DNA of 51,352 bases from Candidatus Eremiobacterota bacterium (GTDB lineage: Bacteria; Vulcanimicrobiota; CADAWZ01; Ess09-12): positions 1-51,352 of the forward strand of contig JAVHLM010000042.1 of NCBI GenBank assembly GCA_031082125.1. The letters run 5' to 3'. Numbering within the stretch: position 1 is the stretch's first letter; every line of letters starts with the position of its first letter. This document shows, one piece after another, positions 7,626-16,068 of this stretch. A model generated the notes under the pieces. It did not search any database and was not told the DNA's origin. It saw only the letters and a list, made by a program, of their open reading frames with translations. The position numbers were made by a program, and so were the translations under genes.

Positions 7626-8183
7626 ATGGCGGGATTCGGTCTTGACTTCAAGAGCTTCTTTGATGATTATTTCAGGAGAAATGACGAGAAATTCCTGGCC
7701 GAGCTCGGCGAGGTGATCAATGAGAGGGACGACTCCCGGGAGATTGCCGCCCTGGCTGACTGGTCCTTCAGGAATTACGTCATCGAGGCGCTGGTGAAAG
7801 CCCTCGAGGCGAACAATGAAAAAATATACCGGGACTTCGCGGACCTTCTCTCAGGCATTGAACCGCCTCAGCGCCACGAGCCCGCGCTCTATCAGGAGCC
7901 CCAGCGCTACGAAGAGAGCGCGCCCCCGGGGACAGGCTACCCTAAAAGAGCAAGCAGCAGCATCCCGGGAGGCGTTCCGGGGGGAGTCGCCGGGAGCGGG
8001 TACGCAGGAAGGTTTTCCTACGGGTCGCCAGGAGGGACTTCAATGGGAGGGTACAGCGGGGGCTCCCCGGGAACGATGCCCGGGAGCTTTCCCGGCATGG
8101 GACAGGCGCCCTCTGGCGGCGCCGACGAAAGCCAGGGAAACGGCGCGCCCCAGCCTCCCGTGGACTTCAACTTCGAAGCGTGA
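7626..8183 (+). CDS. Hypothetical protein with Gly/Pro/Ser-rich C-terminal tail
   Basis: 185 residues of unrecognised family. Residues 1 to about 75 are a charged helical region (FDDYFRRNDEKFLAELGEVI, ALADWSFRNYVIEALVKALE) that looks like a small interaction domain. Residues from about 80 to the end are low complexity, rich in Gly, Pro and Ser (GSPGGTSMGGYSGGSPGTMP), ending in DFNFEA. No signal peptide or membrane segment is seen. The start is ATG at 7626 behind CGGGAGG; an upstream GTG-type extension adds nothing conserved. It is monocistronic: the next gene is convergent and ends 9 bp away. The tail may be disordered and drive assembly or condensation, but that is inference. Confidence 0.6.
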   Translation: MAGFGLDFKSFFDDYFRRNDEKFLAELGEVINERDDSREIAALADWSFRNYVIEALVKALEANNEKIYRDFADLLSGIEPPQRHEPALYQEPQRYEESAPPGTGYPKRASSSIPGGVPGGVAGSGYAGRFSYGSPGGTSMGGYSGGSPGTMPGSFPGMGQAPSGGADESQGNGAPQPPVDFNFEA

Positions 8184-8192
8184 GAACTGCCT

Positions 8193-8483
8193 TCACAGCC
8201 GGTCTCTCTCCGGATCCTCGGGTACGTATCCCGGGGGAGGCGGTATCGCTACCGGGCCTCCCGTGATGGGGTGCCGTCCCGCGATGCCTCTCATAAGAAT
8301 CATCAGCAGCACGATAATGGCCACGATGCCAAAAATGGCCAGCAGCATCACGGTCCTGTTTCCATCAATGGCGGCGCGGACTCCCAGAGCTGCCATGAGA
8401 AACGAAGCCAGGATAAGGATCACATTTATGGCGATGATGCCCAGGATCCTCAGCCAGGGATTTTCAAAGGGGTGGCTGTTCAT
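8193..8483 (-). CDS. Small two-TM membrane protein downstream of glnS
   Basis: 96 residues with two clear membrane helices (about 12-35, ILGIIAINVILILASFLMAA, and 44-64, VMLLAIFGIVAIIVLLMILM). A short cytoplasmic or periplasmic proline-rich tail follows (GGPVAIPPPPGYVPEDPERD). The ATG follows the glnS stop by 2 nt, so it is translationally coupled and is the last gene of the six-gene minus-strand operon. I do not recognise a family. Confidence 0.6.
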   Translation of the reverse strand: MNSHPFENPWLRILGIIAINVILILASFLMAALGVRAAIDGNRTVMLLAIFGIVAIIVLLMILMRGIAGRHPITGGPVAIPPPPGYVPEDPERDRL

Positions 8484-8485
8484 GC

Positions 8486-10174
8486 TTACTTCTGCTTCTT
8501 CTCCATCTTTGCCCAGGTGTCCCTGAGGGAGATGGTCCTGTTGAAGATCAGGGCTCCTGCCCTGGAGTCGGGATCGACTGAGAAGTAGCCCAGGCGCTCA
8601 AACTGGAAGCGGCTCCCTGAAGGTGCATCACCAAGGCCTGGCTCCACCTTGCACCCCTTGAGCACTTCAAGAGATGCCGGGTTGAGAGAGGACGTGAAAT
8701 CCCCCTCCTCCCCCGGGTTGGGCTTTGTGAAAAGGCTCTCGTAAAGGCGCACCTCGGCATCAAGGCTATGGGCTGCCGAGACCCAGTGGGACGTGCCCTT
8801 TACCTTCCTGCCGTCCTGAGAGGTGCCCCCCTTCGTGGAGGGGTCATAGGTGCAGTGGACCTCGCTGAGCTCGCCGGTCTTTTCATCCTTGACCACACTG
8901 GTGCACGTCACATAATACGCCGCCTTCAGGCGCACCTCGCGGCCCGGGGAGAGACGGTAAAAGTCCTTCGGCGGGTCCTCGCGGAAGTCGTCGCGCTCGA
9001 TATAAAGCACCTTGGAGAAGGGGACCGACCTCTTCCCCGCCGAGGGGTCCTCGGGATTGTTGATGCACTCCACTTCCTCGGCGGCGCCTTCAGGATAGTT
9101 GTCTATGACCAGCTTGAGAGGCCTGAGGACTCCCATGACACGGGGGGCACGTCTGTTGAGGTCATCGCGCAGGCAGTGCTCAAGGAGCGAGATGTCCACT
9201 ATGCTGTCGGCCTTGGCGACGCCGATGACATCGCAGAAGACCCTGATGGCCTCGGGAGTGTAGCCGCGACGGCGCATCCCTGCAAGGGTAGGCATTCTCG
9301 GATCGTCCCAGCCCCGCACATGGCCTCCTTTCACAAGCTCAAGAAGCTTCCTTTTGCTCATCACTGTGTAGGTGAGGTTGAGCCTTGCAAACTCTATCTG
9401 CTGGGGGTGGCACTCCACCTCGAGCCGATCAAGATACCAGTCATAGAGAGGCCTGTGGATCTCAAACTCCAGCGTGCAGATTGAATGAGTGATGCCCTCT
9501 ATGCTGTCCGAGAGGCAGTGGGCAAAATCATACATGGGATAGATGCACCATTTGTCGCCTGTCCTGTGATGAGCGGCCTTGCGGATGCGGTACACAGCGG
9601 GGTCGCGCATGTTCACGTTAGGCGACGCCATGTCAATCTTTGCCCTCAGGACACAGGCGCCGTCGGGAAACTCGCCTTTTCGCATGCGCTCAAAGAGGTC
9701 AAGGCTCTCCTCCACAGGGCGGTTCCGGTAAGGGCTCTCCTTCCCCGCCTCGGTGAGGGTGCCGCGGTACTCCCTTATCTCGTCGGCGTCCAGGTCGCAT
9801 ACATAAGCCTTCCCCCGCTTGATGAGGTCCACGGCATATTCGTAGAGCTTCTCAAAATAATCGGAGGCATAGTAAAGGCGGTCATCCCAGTCAAAGCCCA
9901 GCCATTTCACATCGTGCATGATGGAATCGACATATTCCGTATCCTCCTTCGTGGGGTTAGTGTCGTCAAACCTCAGGTTGCATGTGCCGCCATACTGGGC
10001 GGCAACCCCGAAGTTCAGGCAGATGGACTTTGCGTGCCCTATGTGGAGGTAGCCGTTGGGCTCGGGGGGAAACCTCGTGGCCACGCGGCCCTTGTGCTTC
10101 CCTGTCTTCATGTCCTCATCAATTATCTCCCTGATAAAGTCCTTTGTCAGTTTTTCTGCGGGGGCTTCGCTCAC
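8486..10174 (-). CDS. glnS: Glutaminyl-tRNA synthetase
   Basis: Class I synthetase of about 562 residues, similar to E. coli GlnRS (554). It charges tRNA-Gln with glutamine. Visible are the HIGH motif in [18 protein letters not shown], the acceptor-strand region [14 protein letters not shown], the active-site stretch [20 protein letters not shown], and the KMSKS equivalent [13 protein letters not shown]-terminal anticodon-binding beta-barrel region follows. The GTG at 10174 sits 8 nt after AGGAG and gives MSEAPAEKL; an ATG at 10192 without a good site is the alternative. It lies 36 bp after gltX in the same operon. GlnRS suggests tRNA-Gln is charged directly here, without relying on the GatCAB amidotransferase. 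Confidence 0.95.
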   Translation of the reverse strand: MSEAPAEKLTKDFIREIIDEDMKTGKHKGRVATRFPPEPNGYLHIGHAKSICLNFGVAAQYGGTCNLRFDDTNPTKEDTEYVDSIMHDVKWLGFDWDDRLYYASDYFEKLYEYAVDLIKRGKAYVCDLDADEIREYRGTLTEAGKESPYRNRPVEESLDLFERMRKGEFPDGACVLRAKIDMASPNVNMRDPAVYRIRKAAHHRTGDKWCIYPMYDFAHCLSDSIEGITHSICTLEFEIHRPLYDWYLDRLEVECHPQQIEFARLNLTYTVMSKRKLLELVKGGHVRGWDDPRMPTLAGMRRRGYTPEAIRVFCDVIGVAKADSIVDISLLEHCLRDDLNRRAPRVMGVLRPLKLVIDNYPEGAAEEVECINNPEDPSAGKRSVPFSKVLYIERDDFREDPPKDFYRLSPGREVRLKAAYYVTCTSVVKDEKTGELSEVHCTYDPSTKGGTSQDGRKVKGTSHWVSAAHSLDAEVRLYESLFTKPNPGEEGDFTSSLNPASLEVLKGCKVEPGLGDAPSGSRFQFERLGYFSVDPDSRAGALIFNRTISLRDTWAKMEKKQK

Positions 10175-10210
10175 CGTGGACACTCCTTTCATGAGAGCTT
10201 TTCTTCTCGC

Positions 10211-11725
10211 TCATTTTTTGGCATGGTTACTAAGAAATCCTGCTGCCTCCTCCAGTCGGCTCATGCAGCGGTAAACGCCCAGGGCGCTCATTGACTCGTA
10301 AAGCGGAAGGGACTCTCCTGAGCCGGTCACGGCAAGCCTTACGGCCATATGAAGAGCCTTGCTCTCCACGGAAAGCTCTTCCCGCGCCTTGAGCATACAT
10401 TCCTTGAAATGATCGGCAGTGACAATCTTTTCCGCATCATTCCTGAGCTTTTTCCTGAATGCCGTGAGAAGCTTCGCTGCCTCGTCACAGGACAGGCCCG
10501 CTTTCTGGAAATCCTCGAGGCGGTAGCTGAGGGTGAGCCTGAAAAGAAAATCAGTGATGGCGCCAAGCTCCCTTTCAAAGCGCCTGAACCGCTCCCTCAC
10601 CTGGGGCGCGAGGCCGCCAAGGTACTCCATGAGAAAGGATACCCGCGAAGAGAGATAAGAGCAGAACTCCCCGCTGTCCATCCTGTTGATATAGAGATCA
10701 TTGAGGGCATTGAGCTTCTCGTAGTCAAAGGCGGGGCCTGAGACGGAAATGCGGCTGACGTCAAACTCCCTGACAAGCTCGTCGATGGAGAATATCTCGA
10801 TATTCCTTATCTCCTCCTCTGTCCTCCCCTCCGTGGTCCGGGAGTACCCCATGAGGGCAAGAAAATTGAGAAGGGCCCCGGGAACATGGCCGGCGGCGCG
10901 GAACCACCGGAGGGACACGGGATTCTTTCTCTTGGAGATCTTGCTCTTGTTCCTGTCGGGGTTCCTCAAGAGCGACAGGTGGTAGAACTCAGGCACTTCC
11001 CACCCGAATGCCCTGTAGAGAAGCACATGCTTGAACGTGGAGGCAATCCACTCCTCGCCGCGGATTACCGTCGAAATCCCCATCAGGTGGTCGTCCACCA
11101 CGTTAGCCAGGTGGTACGTGGGAAAGCCGTCGGACTTCAGCAGCACCTGGTCATCAATCTCCGAGCATTTCCGGGAGATATTTTTGCCCCTGGTGCAGTC
11201 AAAAAAGGAAATCTCCGCGTCGGGAGTGTCCCCGGGGACTTTGAGCCTTATGACATGAGGCTCCCCGCGGGCCGCCCTCTCCTCGGCCTCAGAGGGCGGC
11301 ATGTTTCTGCAAGGCGAGTCTGCCGCAAAATAACCGACGGCAGGGCGTTTATCCTTTTCCTGGCGGGCCCTCAAGGCATCAAGCTCCTCCCTGGTGCAGA
11401 AGCACCGGTAGGCCCAGCCGTTCCTTATAAGCTCCCCGGCATGCTCCCTGTAGATGCCCTGTCGCTCGGACTGGCGGTAAGGCCCGAAAGGGCCGCCCAC
11501 GTCGGGGCCCTCGTCCCATGTGAGGCCCAGCCACCTGAGACAGTCCAGGATGGCCTGTTCCGATTCAGGCGTGGAGCGCTCCCTGTCAGTATCCTCTATC
11601 CTCAGGATAAACTTCCCGCCGCGGGACCGGGCCAGACACCTGTTAAAAAGCGCGATGTAGGCAGTCCCCACGTGGGGCTCCCCAGTGGGAGACGGTGCTA
11701 TCCTCACCCTTACTTCCTTGCTCAT
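10211..11725 (-). CDS. gltX: Glutamyl-tRNA synthetase
   Basis: 504-residue class I synthetase that charges tRNA-Glu. The HIGH-type motif is in VRIAPSPTGEPHVGTAYIAL, the RIEDTDRERSTPES segment follows, and the KMSKS-type signature is SKISKRKNPVSL. The spelling KISKRKNPVSL marks the GluRS branch that differs from the more common KLSKRHG form. A helical anticodon-binding domain fills the last third. The start is ATG at 11725 behind CAGGAGG; a longer open frame to 11839 overlaps the upstream peptidase gene and is not protein-like. It sits between an M24 peptidase (25 bp upstream) and glnS (36 bp downstream). Confidence 0.95.
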   Translation of the reverse strand: MSKEVRVRIAPSPTGEPHVGTAYIALFNRCLARSRGGKFILRIEDTDRERSTPESEQAILDCLRWLGLTWDEGPDVGGPFGPYRQSERQGIYREHAGELIRNGWAYRCFCTREELDALRARQEKDKRPAVGYFAADSPCRNMPPSEAEERAARGEPHVIRLKVPGDTPDAEISFFDCTRGKNISRKCSEIDDQVLLKSDGFPTYHLANVVDDHLMGISTVIRGEEWIASTFKHVLLYRAFGWEVPEFYHLSLLRNPDRNKSKISKRKNPVSLRWFRAAGHVPGALLNFLALMGYSRTTEGRTEEEIRNIEIFSIDELVREFDVSRISVSGPAFDYEKLNALNDLYINRMDSGEFCSYLSSRVSFLMEYLGGLAPQVRERFRRFERELGAITDFLFRLTLSYRLEDFQKAGLSCDEAAKLLTAFRKKLRNDAEKIVTADHFKECMLKAREELSVESKALHMAVRLAVTGSGESLPLYESMSALGVYRCMSRLEEAAGFLSNHAKK

Positions 11726-11750
11726 TTTATCCTCCTGTCCTGGCCATTCG

Positions 11751-12983
11751 TTATCCCTCGGGAAAGATCTCGAGCTCCCTGGGGAGATCGGAGAGCACTT
11801 CCAGGGTGGAGTCCCCGTGGAGGGCCACGACATCCTCAATCCTCACACCCATTTCTTCACCGGGGAAATAGAGCCCCGGCTCGACGGTGAAGACCATGCC
11901 GGGGAGAAACCTTTCATGGGATTTATAGTTGAATACGCTTACCCGGGGCTTCTCATGGAGGTCAAGGCCTATTCCATGGCCCAGCGAGTGGACATAGCCA
12001 TCCCTGGAGAGAGGGTTCCGGGAGAGGGTGGGAAAGCCCCTGCCCTCAAAGAAGGCCGATACCTTTTCGTCGGCCGACGACACGGGCACCCCGGGCCTTA
12101 TGGAAGCGAGGCCCACACCCTGCGCCTCCAGGACCGCCTGATAGAGCTCCTTGAGGCGGGGCGGCGCAGGGCCGATACAGACAGTTCTTGTCAGATCGGA
12201 GATATAACCTTTCCTCGTGCAGCGGGGAAATATGTCCAGTATCAGGGGCTTCCCCGCCTCGATGGCTACAGAGTCATCTCCAATGCTGTGGGGAATGGCC
12301 GAGTCACGCCCCAGGGATATGATGGGGGGATCGGCGGCGTTCATGGCGCCCTTTGCCATTTCCATGAAGGCGCGCTTCCTGAGATCACCGACAGTCACCG
12401 CCCTGCCGTTCCTGTGGACAAGCATGGTGCCCCTGAGCTGCTTGGACCTGAGATAATCAATAAGGGCCTTGATGATCACGCAGGTCCGGCGGGTCATGTC
12501 CCGCAGCACTTCAAGCTCGCCGTCGTCCTTGGTCTGCCTTATGGCCTGCAGGATGTTGTCATCCACATCCTGCACAAGAGCAATATGGGGGTAACGTTTC
12601 AGGATCTCCCGGTAGATGAAAAAGGAGCGCTGGATATAGTCTATACCATAAAAGGCCACATTTCCGCCTATTCTCAAGTGCTTTATCAGGTTGCCGTAAA
12701 AAGCCATCCACCGCTCGACTTCGTTCTGTATGTTTTTCATCTCGCGGCGGGAGACGATCTCCTCGGTATCAAGCCCGCGGAGCCCGCAGCGCTCCACCTC
12801 CCCGCGCTCCATCGAGTTGTGGATCACGATAAGCTCCTCGTCACGCTTCTTTACCAGGACAGGGTTCAGGATGTTGGCTTCCCCGATAAAATAAACAATA
12901 TCGGGGTTTGAGGAGCGGGGACCGGAGAGGATGATCCAGTCAATGCCTCTCTCTTTCATCGCTTCATCGAGGTGCTGCTTCAT
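11751..12983 (-). CDS. M24-family metallopeptidase (Xaa-Pro aminopeptidase-like)
   Basis: 410 residues with the creatinase/prolidase layout: an N-terminal domain (about 1-155) and a pita-bread catalytic domain (about 160-405). All five dinuclear-metal ligands are visible: Asp250 (LILDIFPR), Asp263 (ISDLTRT), His336 (SLGHGIGL), Glu368 (VEPGLY) and Glu383 (VRIEDVV). The expected reaction is removal of an N-terminal residue before proline, or cleavage of Xaa-Pro dipeptides, in the cytoplasm. The exact substrate is not readable from sequence. Its ATG overlaps the end of the upstream histidine kinase gene by 4 bp, so the two are translationally coupled. gltX follows after 25 bp. Confidence 0.9.
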   Translation of the reverse strand: MKQHLDEAMKERGIDWIILSGPRSSNPDIVYFIGEANILNPVLVKKRDEELIVIHNSMERGEVERCGLRGLDTEEIVSRREMKNIQNEVERWMAFYGNLIKHLRIGGNVAFYGIDYIQRSFFIYREILKRYPHIALVQDVDDNILQAIRQTKDDGELEVLRDMTRRTCVIIKALIDYLRSKQLRGTMLVHRNGRAVTVGDLRKRAFMEMAKGAMNAADPPIISLGRDSAIPHSIGDDSVAIEAGKPLILDIFPRCTRKGYISDLTRTVCIGPAPPRLKELYQAVLEAQGVGLASIRPGVPVSSADEKVSAFFEGRGFPTLSRNPLSRDGYVHSLGHGIGLDLHEKPRVSVFNYKSHERFLPGMVFTVEPGLYFPGEEMGVRIEDVVALHGDSTLEVLSDLPRELEIFPEG

Positions 12984-15607
12984 GGCGACTCCTGCCAGGG
13001 TTTTATCGTTTCATGGGGGGGCCGTGCCAGGGTGAAAAAGAAGGTCGATCCTTTCCCCGGCTCACTCTCCAGCCACACTTCGCCGCCATGGCGCTCTACG
13101 CCTTTCTTCACAATGGCAAGGCCTATCCCTGCCCCTTCGGTTGTGGCGGCTCCGCTGGATGAGCGGGTGAACACGTCAAAAAGTCTCTCATGAAACTCTT
13201 TTTCGATGCCTATGCCATTGTCCCTTATCTGAACCTCATAGAGTTCACCGCGGCGCTCCCACTGTACATCGACTTCCGAAGCGCGGTATTTGAGGGCATT
13301 CTCCACCAGGTTGAAGAATACCTGGTAGAGCACGGCATAATCGCCTGACACGGTGGGCCACTGCTCAGCCGCCCTGATCACGGAGTCGGCAAAAGTCTTC
13401 CTCTCCGAGAGGCTCAGGATCACTTCCCCGATGATCTCGCCCAGGTCTACCTCGGTAAAGCTCCGCTTTACAAGCGCATACCGGGCATAATGCTGAAGGC
13501 CCTTTATCATCTCCATGGCCTTATCGGAGTTCACCCATATGCGTTCTATGATGGTAGCCACCTCGCCGGCAAGCTTCTCATCCATCTCCTTGAGGAGGAG
13601 AGAGCTGTATTCCCTTATGCTCATAAGGGGGCTTTTCAGGTCATGGGATACGGCATACACGAAGCCTTCAAGCTCCTGGTTCTTATTGCTGAGCTCCTGC
13701 TGGCTCCTTTTTATATCACTGATGTCGAGCATGATCGTTGCGAGGCAGAGCGGCCTGCCGGTGAGGATTTCCTTCACAATGAAGGTGGTGATATGGACAT
13801 CGACCTCTTTCCCTGTCTTGAAATGCCGCAGTTTCGCCTCATCAGACCAGATTCCTTTCTCCTTCACTATGGGTATGATCATGCTCATCAGGGTACCCTT
13901 CCTGTCGCGGCCTACGAATTCATGAATCTTCAGCGTGGTGACGTCATAGGAATCATCGATCCCCACAAGCCTCCTCCCTGCCTCGTTCACATAGGTGACA
14001 TCACCTTCAAGGGTCGCCATACCGATGAACTCCTTGCTGTTCTTGACGAGGGACACGAATTTCTGAGCCTCCTGCTCAGCCCTCCTGCGCTCTGTGATGT
14101 CGCGGATCGTCCCCATGCTGGCCGCCCCGCCCTTGTACTCGATGAGGCTCCCCGTTATCTCGAGGTCCCTGATGCTCCCGTCCTTATGGATACCCTGGAT
14201 CTCATAGGTCACAGGCGCTTCGCCGCCGCTCTGGCGTACCGTGTAAATCTCCTTCAGGCGCTCAAGGTGATGAGGGGCGACAAATCTTTCCGCGGCCATC
14301 CCTGTGATCTCCTGGACTGAATATCCCGAGATATGCTCCATGGTCTTGTTGGCGAACCTGATGATGCCGTCCTGGAGAATCACGACGCCGTCTTTGGCCT
14401 GCTCCACAAGCGTTGAATACTTGGTCTCCGATTCAAAAAGGGCCTGCTGGGCTTCCAGTATCGTGGTGAGATCTTCCGTGTAGAGCAGGAGCAGGTCAGG
14501 GGGGACAAAGACCACGGTGGCCATGATATTTCTTGTCTTTCCCGTCGTAATATAGGTATACTTCGAAGTGACCCTTCTTGTGCCCCTGTCCTTCGCGCAC
14601 TGGCGTAACTCCTGGATCACATCGGGCCTTGCGGCGAACAGCTCTGACACATCCTTCCCCTTGAGGCCCGCAATGTTCCCCTCGGTGACTTCCAAGGCCT
14701 TCTCATTGTAATCGACGAGCTCCATCTGCTCACCGCTGATCTTGAAGAGGTATGAGGCCAGGGGGAAAAACCTGAAGAGGGACCGGAGCTTCTCCTCGCT
14801 CACTTTAAGGGCATCTTCGGCAAGCCGCTTTGTGGTGATATCCCTGATAAGCCCCACGAGATGGGTGATCTCGCCGCTTGAGTCCCTGAGTGGCACCTTG
14901 ATGGTGGTGAGAATATGGCGCCGGCCCTTCGAATCCGTGATGGGCTCTTCCGGTATCTCCACCTTCTGTGCGGTGCGGAACATCTCTTCATCTTTTTCCC
15001 AGAAAAAGTCGGCCTCCTCCTTGGGGAAAAAATCATAGTCGCTCTTCTGAAGCATATCCTTTTTCTCATGGCCCACCATCTCGCATAAAGCCCTGTTCAG
15101 GGAGACCCATCGGTGGCCCCTGTCCTTGATGAACACTGGATCAGGGATGGTTTCAATGACTGTTTCCAGAAAGTTTCTGTACTCGCTGAGCTCCCTCTCG
15201 ACAAAAGCCTTGTTGATGGCCTTGTTGATGGAATTGACAAGCCTCTCGTAGCGGGCAAGCCCCTCTTCCTTGTTGAAATAATCGCTTGCGCCTGCCCTCA
15301 GGGCCTCAATGGCAATCTGTTCGCTCCCCTGGGCGGTGAGGAAGATGCATGGAATGTCAATATTGCCCTCCCGAAGCTTATGGAGCATATCTATGCCGTT
15401 CATGCCGGGAAGCTCATAATCGGAGAGGATGAGATCGGCCTGTCCCGACGAAAGAAAAGCAAGAGCATCCTCTGCGGTTTCAACAATCTCAATGGAAAAG
15501 CCGGGATCGAGCTTTCTCAGCCTTGTCTTGATGAGAAGGCCATGATCAGGGTTGTCCTCGACGAGGAGCAGCCTTTTCTCATTGTTTCGATCTCTGTGCA
15601 AATCCAT
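12980..15607 (-). CDS. Hybrid receiver - four PAS - histidine kinase
   Basis: 875-residue soluble sensor kinase. An N-terminal receiver (about 10-130) has the phospho-acceptor in LILSDYELPGMNG (Asp63). Four PAS domains follow at about 145-265, 275-390, 395-515 and 520-645; three show linker-type ends such as LIRDITTKRLAED and TIRDITERRRAEQ. Then come a HisKA H-box (AVSHDLKSPLMSI, His near 653) and an HATPase_c domain with N-box FFNLVENALKY, G1 DNGIGI and G2 GAGIGLAIVKK. No membrane segment is present, so it reads cytoplasmic signals, or phosphate arriving from another kinase at its receiver. The start is ATG at 15607 behind CAGGAGAAACA. Its position in an operon with tRNA synthetases is unusual. 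Confidence 0.9.
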   Translation of the reverse strand: MDLHRDRNNEKRLLLVEDNPDHGLLIKTRLRKLDPGFSIEIVETAEDALAFLSSGQADLILSDYELPGMNGIDMLHKLREGNIDIPCIFLTAQGSEQIAIEALRAGASDYFNKEEGLARYERLVNSINKAINKAFVERELSEYRNFLETVIETIPDPVFIKDRGHRWVSLNRALCEMVGHEKKDMLQKSDYDFFPKEEADFFWEKDEEMFRTAQKVEIPEEPITDSKGRRHILTTIKVPLRDSSGEITHLVGLIRDITTKRLAEDALKVSEEKLRSLFRFFPLASYLFKISGEQMELVDYNEKALEVTEGNIAGLKGKDVSELFAARPDVIQELRQCAKDRGTRRVTSKYTYITTGKTRNIMATVVFVPPDLLLLYTEDLTTILEAQQALFESETKYSTLVEQAKDGVVILQDGIIRFANKTMEHISGYSVQEITGMAAERFVAPHHLERLKEIYTVRQSGGEAPVTYEIQGIHKDGSIRDLEITGSLIEYKGGAASMGTIRDITERRRAEQEAQKFVSLVKNSKEFIGMATLEGDVTYVNEAGRRLVGIDDSYDVTTLKIHEFVGRDRKGTLMSMIIPIVKEKGIWSDEAKLRHFKTGKEVDVHITTFIVKEILTGRPLCLATIMLDISDIKRSQQELSNKNQELEGFVYAVSHDLKSPLMSIREYSSLLLKEMDEKLAGEVATIIERIWVNSDKAMEMIKGLQHYARYALVKRSFTEVDLGEIIGEVILSLSERKTFADSVIRAAEQWPTVSGDYAVLYQVFFNLVENALKYRASEVDVQWERRGELYEVQIRDNGIGIEKEFHERLFDVFTRSSSGAATTEGAGIGLAIVKKGVERHGGEVWLESEPGKGSTFFFTLARPPHETIKPWQESP

Positions 15608-15627
15608 TGTTTCTCCTGTGTTGGAGC

Positions 15628-15927
15628 CTACCGGCAGGCGCCTCCCGGCAAAGAGGGCTCCTGCTCTTCGCGCTCAATCCTGCGAAGCCTCCTGAAGGCC
15701 TTGCAGAATACGCAGACTTTCTCAATCTTACCGATTGCCGGCGCAAGATCTGATTCCGGCTTTGAGCGGGAATAGATGCAGAGAGGGCAGATAGAGCAGA
15801 CAAAGGCTCCTGCCTTAAGCATCACTTTCTCCCTGCCGTCAGCTACGAGGCCCAGGTTCGCAAGAAAGGTGAGGACCGAGCCTGCGAGAAACCCCACCAG
15901 AACTCCCAGCAGAATCCATAAGAGCAT
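15628..15927 (-). CDS. Small membrane protein with CxxC motifs
   Basis: 99 residues: one N-terminal membrane helix (LLWILLGVLVGFLAGSVLTF) followed by a short domain with two cysteine pairs, CSICPLC and CVFC. These could form a zinc knuckle or a redox centre. The charged tail (RRLRRIEREEQEP) suggests a cytoplasmic C-terminus. The start is ATG at 15927, 7 nt after GAGGAGG; GTG at 15933 is too close to that site. It is first gene of the operon reading into the histidine kinase 20 bp downstream and could be a membrane tether or redox input for it (inference). No known family recognised. Confidence 0.6.
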   Translation of the reverse strand: MLLWILLGVLVGFLAGSVLTFLANLGLVADGREKVMLKAGAFVCSICPLCIYSRSKPESDLAPAIGKIEKVCVFCKAFRRLRRIEREEQEPSLPGGACR

Positions 15928-15992
15928 GGCCACTCCTCCTCTTCACTGTGTGCCCGGGGTCCTCTCGGTGATCCCCGGGATAACTATGGAAA

Positions 15993-16021
15993 ATAGTATC
16001 ATTCCCGGCAAGGAAAGTCAA
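15993..16021 (-). promoter_or_regulatory. Sigma70-type promoter of the 15927-to-8193 operon
   Basis: On the minus strand TTGACT (16021-16016), a 17-nt spacer and TACTAT (15998-15993) lie about 65 nt before the first gene. It should drive the CxxC protein, histidine kinase, M24 peptidase, gltX, glnS and small membrane protein. The divergent leader of the PAS/GAF gene begins just beyond it. Confidence 0.6.
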
Positions 16022-16068
16022 TCTTTTTAGGGAGCGGGAAATATGAGGCGCACCGAGGAGAATTTTAA

